Source: Turnera subulata (Eukaryota; Streptophyta; Magnoliopsida; Malpighiales; Passifloraceae). From it: a stretch of DNA of 64,000 nucleotides. Under the pieces are notes generated by a model. That model made no database searches. It was given only the letters and a program-made list of their open reading frames with translations, and was not told the origin of the DNA. Positions within the stretch are counted from its first letter, which is position 1. Each line of letters opens with the position of its first letter. The position numbers and the translations under genes were made by a program. Location: positions 63,953 through 127,952 of the forward strand of contig JAKUCV010005642.1 of NCBI GenBank assembly GCA_028386065.3, given 5' to 3'. Shown here in pieces: positions 43,225 through 55,911 of this stretch.

Positions 43225-44584
43225 TCAAATAGGCTGCTTAGCGGATGTCAATGTAGTACTTTGGGCAGCACGACTAGCAGGAGGAACCACATTCAGAGCA
43301 GTAGAATACCCGTGGGAAAGAGATTCTGAAGATCCCTTCCGCAATCGCCTAGCTTCATACACCTTGGCAACACTGTAAGCCTCACGGACTGTACGAGGGC
43401 GCCGTAGAGTCACTTCATCTTGCAAATCTTCACGCAAGCCACTAAGGAAATGGCTAAGGGCTAACTCGGGTGACAAGTTAGGAAGGCGTGCCACCAACGA
43501 GTCAAAGTGCTGAAGATAAACATCCAAGCTCCCTGTCTGCCGATGGTTTTTGAGTGCCACCCTAGGGTCATCAAAAACAGTAGAACCAAACCTCTCAGCC
43601 AAAGCAGAAGCCAGCTTTGACCAAGATAGAAGAGTAAAGAAGTCCCTATTGCGAAGGAAGCCCTGATACCACCTCAAAGCATCACCCTCTAGATTATAAA
43701 CCACCAACCGGATACGTTGTTCATCACTCACACGTTCCATCTCAAAGAAATTCTGACATCTAAAGAACCACATCTCAATATCCTCCCCATTGAATACTGG
43801 AAATCCACAATTCCGCAAGTTGTACAACAAAGTATCCCCAAGGCCATGTGCTTGAGTAGTCGAAGGAAATGGTGCAGTGGATCGAAAATATTCAGGACGA
43901 GTTGTAGAGAACAACTGACCTGCCGGAATATAAGACGACGGAGCACCAACCGAAGAGAAAGGGGCACTGCTGGAAGAAAACCCCGCCCCTGAGGTCACCG
44001 GCAGAAAGCTCGACGAACATGGAGGTGCAACAAAAGGCAAAGAAGATACCGGTGGCCTGGGATAATCTGAAAGGAGTGGCCGGGACACATCCGTAAAAAC
44101 CGGTTGTGAAGGTAGTGGAGCGTGCAATTGGTACTGACCAAATTGCATCCGAGAGCCAGTAATAGGATCCAATCCGGAAGGACGTAACCCCAACGGAATT
44201 GTAGGCCAGAAACCGCAGCCAGAGATGTAGAAACACCTGGTGGAGCTGAGCTAGGATGAGGAGAACCCCTAAATCGAGCCGGTGGAACTGAATTAGGGTT
44301 AGGAGAACCCCCAATTCGAGCCCCATGGTGAAGCGAAGAATCTGGAACAGTAACACGAGGTGGAGAACTCGCACGAGAAACCAGCAAACTCTCGATGCGG
44401 GAAGAAAAAGAGAGGAACTGATCCTGCGTCGATTTTCCAACTTTGAAGCCAAAGCATCCATCTGATCCTTCGTCCCCGCCGTGAGTTGCGCCTGAACCGC
44501 CTCCAATTGCTGCTCCGTTTCAGCGGAGTGAGAGCGAAGAGCCTCCTGCACAAACTCCCTAACAGCGGCAACAACCGCAACCAT
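43225..44584 (-). pseudogene. Reina-like gag
   Basis: The minus-strand ATG at 44584 starts MVAVVAAVREFVQEAL, with a helical N-terminus. Frameshifts move through about 44430 to the frame 44193-43225, which carries a Ser/Pro-rich linker and the retroviral gag core (FPVFNGEDIEMWFFRCQNFF, ALRWYQGFLRNRD). Downstream the usual Cys-knuckle zone is reduced to YTPGLRCKQ at the gag-pol junction, so the zinc finger is lost or mutated. Confidence 0.8.
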
Positions 44585-45287
44585 GCTTGATCGATGATGA
44601 GCTCGAACAGACGGCGCCAATTGTTACAGTGATTCTACTGTAACGAGAATACAAAGGAATTGAATAGAAGATTAGGGTTCTAAAACTGAGATGAGTAGAA
44701 ACGAACAATCTTATTTCCAGAATGAATCTGTGTACAGTATCCAATGGCTATTTATATATGCTGGCCTATACTAAGCACGACATGTAGTTCGCTAAACTCA
44801 ACTAACTTATACTCACAACTGAGCTTTTGAATATTGATACGACTAACAATAGTGTCGTATCAGACGCTGATATCAAATCGCCACCTCCTCACCTCAAGCT
44901 CAGTGTTGGTGCTTTCTGCACAAACTCCCTAACAGCGGCACCAACCGCAACCATGCTTGATCGATGATGAGCTCGAACAGACGGCGCCAATTGTTACAGT
45001 GATTCTACTGTAACGAGAATACAAAGGAATTGAATAGAAGATTAGGGTTCTAAAACTGAGATGAGTAGAAACGAACAATCTTATTTCCAGAATGAATCTG
45101 TGTACAGTATCCAATGGCTATTTATATGTGCTGGCCTATACTAAGCACGACATGTAGTTCGCTAAACTCAACTAACTCATACTCACAACTGAGCTTTTGA
45201 ATATTGATACGACTAACAACAGTGTCGTATCCGACGCCGATATCAAATCGCCACCTCCTCACCTCAAGCTCAGTGTTGGTGCTTTCT
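44548..45287 (-). repeat. 370-bp tandem duplication of gag start, primer site, 5' LTR and flank
   Basis: 44548-44917 is repeated at 44918-45287 with few changes. Each unit holds the gag start, primer site (ATTGGCGCCGTCTG on the minus strand), a 241-bp LTR (44622-44862; 44992-45232), GACGC and ~50 bp of target flank. The duplicate therefore includes host flank, so it arose after insertion, by unequal exchange or replication slippage. The junctions share TTTCT/CTGCAC-like words only. Confidence 0.9.
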
Positions 45288-46294
45288 TCACCAACAAGTA
45301 AAGAATTGCACCCTAGGATAGATTACAACGGCGATACGTGTAATCCGAGACTACGGTATCAAACTGACAGCAGCGGGTTATAATTACTTTAGGTTGAGTA
45401 GACGTTTAGGGTAAGCGATTTTGAATGCCAATAATGAGTAATTGTTAAATAGGTAGGCAGTATTGAACCCCGGACGACTTAAGTTCCCTTCCATCTGAAT
45501 CATTTTCTGTTAAATTCGATATAATCACTTAAAAATTTTGTCTCTTTATTTTCTAGTCGCAAATTACTCCTATGTCACAAATATTATTCGTTTATTCAGT
45601 CTAATCAATCTATTTTTGAGGATAGTGTTGTTTGCATGCTCCTTATAATTCGACCTAGCATACTAGAACGTACTGTATACTTACAGTAAATTGTGATCAA
45701 GTTTTTGAGGTCGTTTTCGAAGATATTGTTATTTGCGCGGTTCTTGTGGACGACGTTATTGCTACACGTAGTGCACTTGTAGTAAAAATTACATCACTCA
45801 TCCATCTACTTTCAGTGATATCATGTTCTCTATATTTGTCAATGTGATCTCTTCTTTGGATTGAATGAACAATTTTTTATACTTGAAGTATTTTTCATCT
45901 CACAACACACATTCTACTCGAAGTCCATAATAAATATGAAAGGAAAATAATTTTTGAAAGGACAAAGTTTTTAAAAGACCCAATATTTTAAATTTTATCT
46001 CATTTAAATCAATTTACTAAGGTTGTTCTATTTTATAGGCTACAAGGGGTCTTTTAAGATTCCAATTGTTTTAGAAAATTATTGCTTTAAAATAAGAAGA
46101 ATTTTAAAAAAAATTAAATATGGAAGGAATATAATTTTGAGATTTCTTTCTTTAAGACGAATAAAAATAAATTTAAATGTAGGCTAAGAATATATCATAT
46201 AACCCTAATACTGTACAAAAGAAAAGAATATCGTGGTTTGGTTTTAAAAAACAATAAAGATAAAAGTTAGAAACTAACGGTTTTAGTATCAAAG
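45288..46294. other. Intergenic DNA, no gene supported
   Basis: AT-rich. The first part (45288-45480) has higher GC and may be a decayed repeat. No ORF above 60 codons is supported. Confidence 0.5.
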
Positions 46295-46325
46295 AAACTA
46301 ACCGTTTGCGGGAATATTAGAGAAC

Positions 46326-47943
46326 ATGAATGCTCCCTCTACTACCCCACAAACCTTCCCTGATGGCTTCCCTTTTGTCAAACCTTCTGAACCCCCCTCC
46401 TAATCCCCAAGACACTGAGTTGGCTGAAGCGTCCTCCCCTCACGCCTCCTTCTTAGAAACTCTAATGAGGGACCAAGAACTAGCCAAGGAGAAACGCCCT
46501 CTGTTGATCTAGTTGAAGCTAATTTGGTTCGAATGGATTTTGTGAATGGTAACAGGCTGCATCTTTCATTTGAGCTTGACAAGGAGTATTATAAGCAGAT
46601 GTGCGCTCCCTGGCGAGAGTCCGTTATCTTGAAGGTGATTGGTAGGGATATTGGTTACAAGGCGCTTCACACTCCTCTTTTGCAGGTTTGGAAGCCTTCG
46701 GGTTCTCTTGTTCTTCTAGACTTAGGGCAGGGTTGTTTTCTTGCTAGTCTTCATCAGCTAGAGGATGTGGAGAAGGTCATTAAGAAGGAGCCATGGATGG
46801 TTCAAGGGCATTATCTCACTATCCGTCCCTAGTTTCCCAAGTTTAGGCCTGAAATGGATATGGTGGATAGGACGCTTGCTTGGGTGCGTATTCCGGGTCT
46901 CCCTCTAATGTACTATGATGATGATCTGTTGGAAACAATTTCACGAGGTATTGGTTTTCTGATGAAGATTGACTCCAACACTTTGCTTGCTTCACGGGCT
47001 TTATTTGCGTGAATGTGTGTGGAATTGACTTGACTCAACCTCTGGTACCTGATGTGACAATTCGGGGTGAGGCCTTCAAGGTCCAGTAAGAGGGGTTGCA
47101 TACCATATGCTTGGCCTGTGGAACTTATGGACAAGAGGAGGGATATTGTAAGTCGCCTTTGGCTGGCTCTGCCTGGATTACCATCATTGACCCCACCTCT
47201 AGGGATCCAATTGCTGACAGGATGGAGCAGGATGCTCCGGAGCCCTCTTCAGGGGAATTCTGGATGATTGTTTGTCGGCACCGCCCAGTGTAGCGCAACA
47301 GGTCGTCACCTCATGAACATCGGAAGACGGGTATTGCTCCGGGGAACCGTTTTGTGGCTCTAGCTGCTTATCGTACGTGGCTCGCTATGTCCCTTGATCA
47401 TAGTTAAAGACGTGCTCAGGGTTACACCCCCACGTACTAAATGTGTTCATGCCGAGACCTCCTCTAGGGGCTTCACTTTTGCCTCTGGGTAGGGCCTTGA
47501 GGCTGCTCCTAGGAATATTGTTGTTGGGCCTGCTATTGCCATTCCTAAGTCTGGGCCCAAGAATAATTAATCCCCTGATGGTTCTCTTAAAGCCAATTCC
47601 CCACGTGTTCCCCCTGGCTCCACATATGCTTCTCCCTCTTTCACACCACTAGTCCTTCCGTGTAGATGCAAGCCTCCTAATCTCTAGTACCACGCCTCAC
47701 TATCCTTCCCCAAGTCTATCCATGCCTCACCCGTAGGTAGCTCCCTTCAATCCACCAGCTTTACTAGGGTCTATGCAGGACCCGAAAGAACCAGACCCAG
47801 TTCTTGCTTCGATGGGGCTCGAGGCTCTTGGTTCGGGGCAAGTTCAAATGAGTGTGGATGCTAGGCCACCAATGTTTTCGCAAGAAGTGTCGGTCTCTAA
47901 GGCGGGTACCGCGATGGATACTTCCATGGAAGCTCAGGATTGA
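46326..47943 (+). pseudogene. LINE ORF1 with DUF4283 and zinc knuckle
   Basis: The start MNAPSTTPQTFPDGFPF is followed by a frameshift. The DUF4283 core reads RPLLQVWKPSG-like (46524-46832: YKALHTPLLQVWKPSG, KKEPWMVQGHYLTIRP), a TAG interrupts it, and WVRIPGLPLMYYDDDLL continues. The knuckle (about 47093-47150; TICLACGTYGQEEGYCKS) has Cys-x2-Cys replaced by CLAC and no His, so it is degenerate. ORF1 ends at TGA 47941-47943. Confidence 0.72.
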
Positions 47944-47979
47944 GCTGAGGTCCTATTCTCCTCTTTTTACTTTTTTTTA

Positions 47980-50900
47980 ATGGTTAAGATTATATCTTGG
48001 AATTGTAGAGGAGCTGACAATCGTGAGTTTCATCAGCGTTTTAAGGATTTGTGTGTATAGATTAATCCAGACCTGGTTTTCTTATTTGAAGTTCGTATTT
48101 TCGGCGATAGGGCTACCCGAGTTTCTATGCAATTCAGGTTTGACTCTATTGTCCGTTGTGATCATATTGGCTTTTTTTGGTGGCATATGAGTATTGTGGC
48201 ACAGTAATAGAATCTCTCTCCAACATCTTGTTGTTCATAGGTAGTGCCTCACTTTCAAATTCTCGTTGGCCTTTAGTGTTTGGTGGTATGGCTCGGCAGT
48301 ATATGGCCATCCGAATGCGGCTAACCACAACTTACTTTGGGCTCACCTTCACTCTCTTTCCGTTCTTGCTAATGTCCCATGGATGTTGGTAGGTGATTTC
48401 AACGATTATCTCTCCTCTGTTGATACTATGGGTGGGGTGTTTTTAGTAGCCTGGGCCCTGCATATTTAATGAACGACTCAATGACCTGCATCTTATGGAC
48501 CTGGGATTTTCTGGCCCTTCTTTTACTTGGGTCGGAAGTGGGGTTGGTCTGCGTACTTTGAGACGAAGATTGGATCGAGCCTTATCTAATTGTGAGTAGC
48601 AACAATTGTTCCCATAAGCTATAGTTATTCATCTTCCTCGGGTCTACTCCAACCACCACTCTCTGTTCGTCACTCTTACAAGTGTAGTCCCACTCCCTGT
48701 GGTTAAGCCGTTTTGTTTTGAGGCTGTCCGGTTATCACATCCTGGTTATGGAACTGTCTGTCGGATGCTTGGCACTCTTAGCCCCATCATTTTTAGCATT
48801 ATTTGTTCCAAGTTCAGCAGGCCTCAATGAAGTTTATTCGGTAAGTTTTGGTGAATTTATTTCGTCGCAAGAGACACCTTTTGGGCAGATTGGCTGGTGT
48901 GCAGACTGCCTTGGCACACTCGAATGATGATTCATTGCACAGATTTGAAAGGGCTCTATCTTCTGAATATAATGCAGTCTTGCATAGGAGGAACTCTTCT
49001 GGTTCCAAAAATCTCAAGGTAAGTGGATATCCGAGAAGGACAGGTGCACTCGGTTCTATTATCTCTCTACAGTGTGAAGGCGCAAGTGGAATAAAATTGA
49101 GAGGCTGAAGGTTAATGGTGCTTGGGTTGATGACTATGTTGCTATTCGGGATGAGGTTCAGACCCATTTTCAGAGTTTGTTCAGTTACATCTCGGAGGTG
49201 ATTTTGCTTACGCCCATTGGACTTCCACTCCCCGAAATTGCTGCTCCTGCAGCAACTTCTCTTTGTGCTTCTGTGACTAAAGATGAGGTTTGAGATGCTC
49301 TCTAGTTCATGGGCAATTATAAAGCCCCTGGGCCCGACGGGGTCTGCCCCTTTATTCTTCAAAACATTTTGGGAGGTAGTTGGGAGTGACATGTGGTCCA
49401 TGGTGAGTGAGGCTTTTACGACGGGGATTATTGATAGTCAGCTTGCTGAGAATTTGATAGTACTCATCTCTAAGGTACCAATTCCTAAGGTAGTTTCACA
49501 TTTCAGGTCCATTAGCCTCTGTAATATGCCTTATAAGGTTTTAACTAAGGTCATTACTAATCGTATGCGGCTGGATTCGCTCATTAGTCCTATGCAGTCT
49601 AGTTTCTTACCAGGGAGGGGAACTAGAGACAACATTCTGATTGTCCAGGAACTTATTTATTCGTTTCGGCGAAAAAAAAGGTCGTAGAGGGGTAATGGCT
49701 ATCAAAGATTGATCTTGCGAAAAGCCTACGATCGAGTGAATTAGGATTTTTTTCAAGACACCCTAGTGTTTTTGGTTTTCCAAAGGCTTTGAACTCACTG
49801 ATTATGTCTTGTGTTTCTTCTACGACCTCTTCCATACTGTGGAACGGGGAGAAGCTTCCTTACTTTGCTGCAAATTGTGGACTGCGCCAGGGTGATCCAT
49901 TATCACCCTACCTCATTGTAGTATGTATGGAGAGACTCTCCTTATTGATTCACAGTCAGGTTCAGGGGCAAAAGTGGAGGCCTTTTATGTGCTTCCCGTG
50001 TGGGCCCCCTGTTCTCCCATCTTATGTTCGCGGATGATGTGTTGTTATTCACTGAGGCTACGGTTTCCCAAGCCCGAGTGGTACTGGATACTGTTCAGTA
50101 GTTTTGTGCTATGTCGTGCATGGAAGTGAGTCCCTCCAAATCTCACTTCTTTGTTTCTGCTGGAGTTTGTCGCAGCCGCATCTCCCGTCTTGATGCTATA
50201 TTGGATATGACTTCTACGCTGGATTTGGGTAAATATTTGGGGTAACCCTTTTGCATGGTAGGTCCTCCAAAGCTATATGTCATTAATCTTGTCCAACAAC
50301 GACTTCAAGGCTGGCAGACACAATTTTTTACTCTTGCTGGACGAGCTACTTTGGTGTAGTCGACTATCACATCCATTCCTTTGTATATAATGCAGGCCAT
50401 GTGGCTCCCCACTACTATTTGTGATGTTGTAGAGAGGTTGGCAAGGAGCTTCTTATGGAGTTCCAACGGGAAGGGGTATTCATCAACTAAGTTGGGAGGT
50501 GGTTACGCGCCCCAAAGCTTGTGGTGGTTTGGGTATTCGTAAAGCCCGGGAGAACAACATTGCTTTGTTAGGAAAGATTGGGTGGGAATTTCTCGAAGGT
50601 AGCACTAAGCCTTGGGCGTGTCTTTTTTGGGCCAAATATCTTGGCACCAATTATATTTGGCAGCATTCACCTTTGGTAATTGCCTCTCCTTCCTGGAAAG
50701 GCATTGGAAGGAGTGTGAATTTATTGGCAGACGGTTTGTGTTGGAGAGTTGGTTCGGGGGCAATATTTTTCTTTGGCATGATAAGTGGGTTGGTAGTGGT
50801 GACCATGCCTCCTTTGTGCCTGCTATATCGAAAGTGTTGCAGGATATGCATGCTCGGATATAATTTTCAATCAGACTTGGGATTGCACTTTGCTGGTGGA

Positions 50901-51235
50901 TTTGTTGCCGCAAATGGTGTTGGATCAGATTCATGCGGTTCTTTTGGCTCAATTGGATATTGCTCCAGATCTCCGGGTTTGGGGAAATGCTTCAGATGGG
51001 GAGTATTCAGTGCGACTTTCCCCAATTTGCTCTACTTCGGGATATTGGTGAGCTTATGTCCCGTGCATGGTCGTGTTCTCTGGTCCATATCCTTTGGGAA
51101 GCGAACTTTTCTGCGAATTTCCTTGCCAAATTGGTCTCCCAGTTGGAGTCGTTTGAGTTATGGCGGTCTCCCCCTCTAAAGTTGTTGTCATTATTGCAGG
51201 CTGATATGTGTAGTGTTGCCACCTTGAGGGCCTAG
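47980..51235 (+). pseudogene. LINE ORF2: endonuclease, reverse transcriptase, RNase H-like end
   Basis: ATG 47980 starts MVKIISWNCRGADNREFH, with many stops after. Endonuclease traces: WMLVGDFNDYLSS (about 48385). RT: APGPDG context near 49325, SLCNMPYKVLTKVITNRM, NCGLRQGDPLSPYL, and FADDVLLFTEA (active site 50027-50038; FADD, a usual LINE variant). The RT tail (LARSFLWSSNGKG) is followed by a deleted region, and then by an RNase H-like C-terminus (SLVHILWEANFSANFLAKL, about 51085-51145), ending at 51235. Confidence 0.8.
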
Positions 51236-51291
51236 TTTATTTTCGTTTGTTTCTTTCATTGTAAAAAAAAAAAAAAAAAACTAACCATTTG

Positions 51292-54200
51292 AATACTGAA
51301 CAGGAAAAATATTGATTTTCCGCCTTTTTTTTGGTACATATTGATTTTCCTCCTTGATTATACAAAAATTTATTGTTGAATATTTTTTAATCAAATATAA
51401 AAATGAGTGTATTGTATATTACATCATAAAAGTAGTATATTTTTTTTGTATGCTATAGAGTCTTGATTTTATAAGTAAATAAAGATTTTGAGCAAATAAG
51501 GAATTATCAAACGGTACGTGGAAATGATATATAATAATATGTATTCTTATTTCTCTCCACCCCGAATAACTTCTTTTACACCTAAATCTTTACTAAGAAA
51601 TACATAGCGTGATACCACTACCATTTCTTTTCCTTCATTCTCTTCCATTTGGCTCACAAGCTGCGAATTCTGGCTATAAACCAGGCCACCTTAACAGAGC
51701 TAGTAAAAGTGTTTTGGACTAAACATCCTAGGAACAAATATGGCAACAACCAGTAACAAAGAACATGGGCTTTGCTAAAGTTTGGTTTCAAAGAAACAAA
51801 ATCTTGGGCGAGGTTTTGTGGGTTTATGAGTTGGGATTGTTTTTTGGATTTCGGGTGGAAAAGGTAAAGCAAATACCGAGTCAGATAATGGGCTTTGTGC
51901 AATCCTCGTAGTTTTTTGGTAAAATGGCGCGATAATTGGTTAATTTAGAACTAGAGGTCCGGTGGTGCAAAACTTTTAACGTTTTATGACATGAAGGGCT
52001 TGGTGCAATTCTAGAGGTGTGGGAGTGCAATGTTGTTCTTGGGTTTTCTTATAATTTCCAGCTCAATTTACAGACCAGACTAATTCAGAATCAGGCAAAC
52101 CCACTGTAGGTCTGACTCTTTTCACATTGTATATTCTCCATATAAAGTTTAAACTCAAAATTTTACTTACACTACACTAATTAACTCCCTAATGATCGGG
52201 CTAGCTAGCAATAGTTGATCACTAAGAAGGTGCAATGTTTTGTAGATAATAGAAGGTCAAGTAAATACATATATGATAACTGACAGCGGCAGCACAACAG
52301 CTTTCACCAACTAGTGGCAGTATAATGTACCGTATGCCGTTGTTGGCTTCTTTTTTTTTTTTTCCATGAAACAAAGCAATTACCAAGAATTACTAAAATG
52401 CTGAACAAAGAAATACACATACGAAAACAATGATTGAACAGGTAAAGTCTGGTCCAAATTTGATGTGAATAATTGGATTTTGTTTTCTGATAGTACTGTA
52501 ACAAGTGATTTTAATTTGTCTTGCCATTATGTAATCCTTCATCACTATTTAAGTAGCTCAAATGAGTTTTCTGTTAGTAAGGATTTGTCGATGTATGTTT
52601 GTTGTTCTTTCCACAATAGATTATCAAACTAGTGTCTGCTAAAACTTTTTTTCTTTTGAATAATGCGTGTGACGACAATTTTTAGTGGCTCGTAGCATGG
52701 TAAAAGAAATTCGCTTATCTCTACGCAAGGATGACGCCAAAAAAAAAAAAGAATGAATTGACTGGTCAAAATTTGAAAATTATTGGTGAGAAGTGATTTA
52801 ACAGTTAAGACTTTATGTGCATGGTTAATGAAATGACAGATAACTACCACGGACGAAGTAATTGTATTTTGTCTTGCATCGAAAAAAAAAAATTTGTATT
52901 TTGTCTTGGTAATGTGTAAATCTTGATTTGGACTTCATTTTACCTTCAAGTGATTTATTTATATTTAGGCTTGATAAGAGTAAACATCAAAGAAATTCTA
53001 AGAGATATATTATTTCTACTTTTAGAACAAATTTACACAACATTTCCCCTAAAACAAATCTTGGATCAGCAAAGAAGTTTAATATACAAAAGTTACCAAC
53101 TGAACATTTACCTATAAGAGATTACATCGTTAGTTCATTCCTTTATTTCTTTTTTTCATGTATGATTTTAGTATTGAAAGAATTATTTTGCATCTGTGAT
53201 TTACGCAAGAATGACGCCAGTAAATTGAGAGGGTCAATATCCAAATCCGCATTATTGCAACTGCGTTCTTGAAGAAAGTTACACTTTTATCTGCATGGCT
53301 AGTGAAAAGACAGATCACTAACGAATCGGTCACGATCTTTCTGTTGTGAGTTCTTTACCTGGGCGAAGGAGGAGTGGAAAATTAAGATCAATGGTGAAGG
53401 TGAAAGGAAACCTGGTTTCCAGGAAGAAGAAGAAAAAAAAAAAAGTAGAAAAGAGCCCCTAGAAATTGACATTTGGCATGGGAAAAAGTTAACTTTGGGA
53501 CCCCGCACATTAACATATCCTTTGCTTTTCCTCAACTCTTGTTTATCCAATGGGAAGGCCATTCTTGAAACTGATGGCCTGTTTTCTCCATTTATCAAAG
53601 TCTTTCCTTTGTTCCAATGTTCTGCAAACTACTAGTATGTCATAATGGCTTGAATATTGTAATTGATTACGGATTGTGTCCCGAGTAGTGATCTGGTGGA
53701 GGTGGTGGAGGAGAATGATGTTTTTGTAGTCTTGTCAAAGGTTGGCCCATGTAATGAACGAATTCGTGTCAATACATTTTGATGATAGGGACAAAGATGG
53801 TGCCTCCAGGTTCTTGAATCAAAAGATTGACAAAGAAACATGCACCATCATTCAGTTTCTATATGTACCAAGAAGTCTCAGCTCCTGCCATCATTACCAG
53901 TTACAAGCTAGTAGGTCCTTTGGTAAAAAGGTGGATAACCACAAGTGTAATTGTATATCTCTGCGGAATTAAAAAAAAAAAATTGATGTACCCTCCCAAA
54001 AGAAATTATATATGATCCAGTATACGATATTTATTTTTACTTCTGCTATACACATGTCACGCCTTACTAACTAACATATATAGAAACCCTTCTCTCCTCC
54101 TTATAAGTCAACAATCACTCTTCTTTCTCACTTACCTGCAATAATAGTAGGCCCGCCATTGTAGACCTCGTATTGCAAAACACAAATTTAATTTAGTTTG

Positions 54201-55224
54201 GTGAGCACATATCTCTATTAGTACTCTAATTGCTAGCACCTGTCCTTGCACCTCCAAATCAGGATCGTCATCTAGGGAGGACTTCAAGGACACCTCCAAA
54301 TCAGGGTCGTCATCTAGAGAGGACTTGACTTCAATATCACTCAAATTTAGTTTAGGGAAGATGCACAATTGATAAGTGTCCATGGTGCCAATCAAAGAGA
54401 TTGGTTCTGTATATGTTGACCTTATGTTGTTCTAGCATAAAAAATAAAACTTCAATATCACTCTTTACATCCCTAAAAATATGCAAAAGAGATGCATAAT
54501 ATCCAAAATTTTGTATGGATCGATTTATCAAATGATTAATTTTCAGAAAATATATGCTAGATTTTTCACCACAAAACTAATTAAAAACTCATTATATACA
54601 AGTATTAAATCTTTCTGTACAATTTTTCTACACAAATAATCTAACCCAACAACTATGCATGTGACCGACTAATTTGAGTTACTAATGATGTCGGTTTAAG
54701 AAGAGAGACAAAAGTCATCGTACGGTGGAGAAAATTAGTTTTTGAATGCTGGGGTCAAAAAGGTAATGTGGATGCACACCACGCTTCCATCCCTACACAG
54801 AATTGAAACAACTAGAGCTATAAAAAGAACTCATATATATGTACGTAGCTCTCCATGGAATTTAAGCTTTCTATGTGGGCTACTATATCTTTGACTCGTG
54901 TTCACCTAAAGTTAGTTCAATATTATGCAATTACCGATCTACAACGTTTTTGGTGCCATTTATCTTCAAAGATGCCTCCCATTAACTACGGGCTATAGCT
55001 GCAATGCTGCGAGGACAAAGACAAAGTCATGAAAGTCATGGACTATGTACTAATATTTAATTTGTTCCTTTCATAAATGTTATTCACTGCTCATTACCAT
55101 CTACCCTAGAAAAGAAAAAAAAAAGTTTACACTTATGTATACTAGCGACCCTACCTCCATTAATAAACCTAATGATACTGCTTTCTTTGCTTTTGTAAAA
55201 ATGGTTCCACCATGAGACCGCCCT
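51292..55224. other. AT-rich intergenic region, no gene supported
   Basis: It holds poly-A/T runs and diverged direct repeats: about 52720-52860 and 53205-53330 share TACGCAAGRATGACGCCA, TGCATGGYTARTGAAA and ACAGATMACTA at similar spacing. Frames of 60-114 codons here have no recognisable domain. Confidence 0.55.
54245..54325. repeat. Short tandem duplication (about 42 bp)
   Basis: CACCTCCAAATCAGGATCGT and CACCTCCAAATCAGGGTCGT, each followed by CATCTAG, are repeated. On the minus strand they form SLDDDPDLEV twice. Possible remnant of a coding repeat, otherwise not interpretable. Confidence 0.6.
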
Positions 55225-55233
55225 ATATAAATA
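55225..55233 (+). promoter_or_regulatory. TATA box of the secreted-peptide gene
   Basis: TATATAAAT places the transcription start near 55255-55260. That excludes the in-frame ATG at 55253 and selects the ATG at 55310. Confidence 0.65.
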
Positions 55234-55309
55234 ATGCAGATTTCTAAAAGCAGTGCCCTCTCCTTCAAAGAGTTCTTCCCCCACTTTTAGACATCATCAA
55301 TTGAAGGAA

Positions 55310-55585
55310 ATGGAAAGAAGAGAGCTTAAGGTCACAAGTGCTTATCTGCTTATTCTAGTGGTGATGCTAGTTTTGCCTTTGATGTTCCAATGCAAAGCAG
55401 CTCCTTCAAGGGCTGGCATGGGCTGTGTACTTGATTGCCATGTCCAAGGTGCAGGATCAAAGGGAAGAGGAACAGAGAAACATGTAAATATGGAAGATTA
55501 TTCAGGAAATGACGAGCCAGGGCATGGAGATTATGATTACTACAGAAGATATGGAGATGTTCCAAGCCCAGGTATTGGTCATTAA
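55310..55585 (+). CDS. Small secreted-peptide precursor (CEP/PIP-like C-terminus)
   Basis: The 91-aa precursor has a signal peptide of about 30 residues (hydrophobic AYLLILVVMLVLPLMF, likely cut near CKA-APS). It has a variable middle with two Cys (39, 43), an acidic stretch with tyrosines (EDYSGNDE, GDYDYYRRYG; candidate sulfation sites), and a C-terminal GDVPSPGIGH (82-91). The end resembles the mature peptides of CEP (PGxSPGxGH) and PIP (SGPSxxGxGH) families, which end in GH and are released by proteolysis and read by receptor kinases at the cell surface. It fits neither consensus exactly, so family assignment is an inference. The frame is open from 55253 but the TATA box favours 55310. 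No intron is seen. Confidence 0.72.
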   Translation: MERRELKVTSAYLLILVVMLVLPLMFQCKAAPSRAGMGCVLDCHVQGAGSKGRGTEKHVNMEDYSGNDEPGHGDYDYYRRYGDVPSPGIGH

Positions 55586-55845
55586 TGAAGTGAAGAGTTG
55601 GGGTCTTGCATTCCCTTGAAGCTACTGCTTTCTCTTTTTTTTTTTCTTTTAATTTTGGTCTATAATTTTCTTCTTTTTCTCTTCTTGGTCATTTGTATAC
55701 ATTAAGTTTTGTGCTGTTGGCAGACATTTTCATGTTCGTCCTCCTATGTTAGCTATTATTTGTATTGATTGCTGCTGTTTATAAAGTACATATTTCAATA
55801 ATATGAATTTTGGTAACTACGTTTATGTCCCTTGTTTGGTCGTTC

Positions 55846-55871
55846 CTTATTATTATTATTATTATTATTAC

Positions 55872-55910
<39 letters not shown>
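55846..55910. repeat. (ATT)n microsatellite
   Basis: About 21 units with one ACT interruption, ~300 bp after the peptide gene stop. Confidence 0.95.

Positions 55911-55911
<1 letters not shown>

Larger units (their letters stand above)
39232..44862 (-). mobile_element. Reina-like Ty3/gypsy chromovirus, nearly complete but decayed
   Basis: LTRs of 241 bp (39232-39472 and 44622-44862) read TGATACGACAC ... CACTGTAACA on the minus strand. Perfect target duplications GACGC flank it (39227-39231, 44863-44867). The LTRs differ at about six positions, indicating a fairly recent insertion. Minus-strand order: 5' LTR, primer site, gag, protease, RT, RNase H, integrase with C-terminal chromodomain-like segment, polypurine tract, 3' LTR. 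Short LTRs and this C-terminus suggest the Reina clade. Nonsense codons and frameshifts inactivate it. Confidence 0.9.
46309..51277 (+). mobile_element. Second L1-type LINE (zinc-knuckle ORF1), decayed
   Basis: It is flanked by AAACTAACCRTTTG (46295-46308 with G, 51278-51291 with A) and ends in a long poly-A run (51263-51280). ORF1 at 46326-47943 and ORF2 at 47980-51235 are both broken. About 5 kb, shorter than typical because ORF2 has internal deletions near its 3' end. ORF1 lacks an RRM, so this is a different L1 lineage from 32661-38918. Confidence 0.88.

Noticed and set aside
51654..51902. 82-codon minus-strand frame in intergenic DNA
   Set aside because: Hydrophobic, no family recognised, no promoter signal; not supportable.
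53632..53972. Overlapping 69- and 76-codon frames on opposite strands
   Set aside because: No domain and no sign of which strand would be coding.
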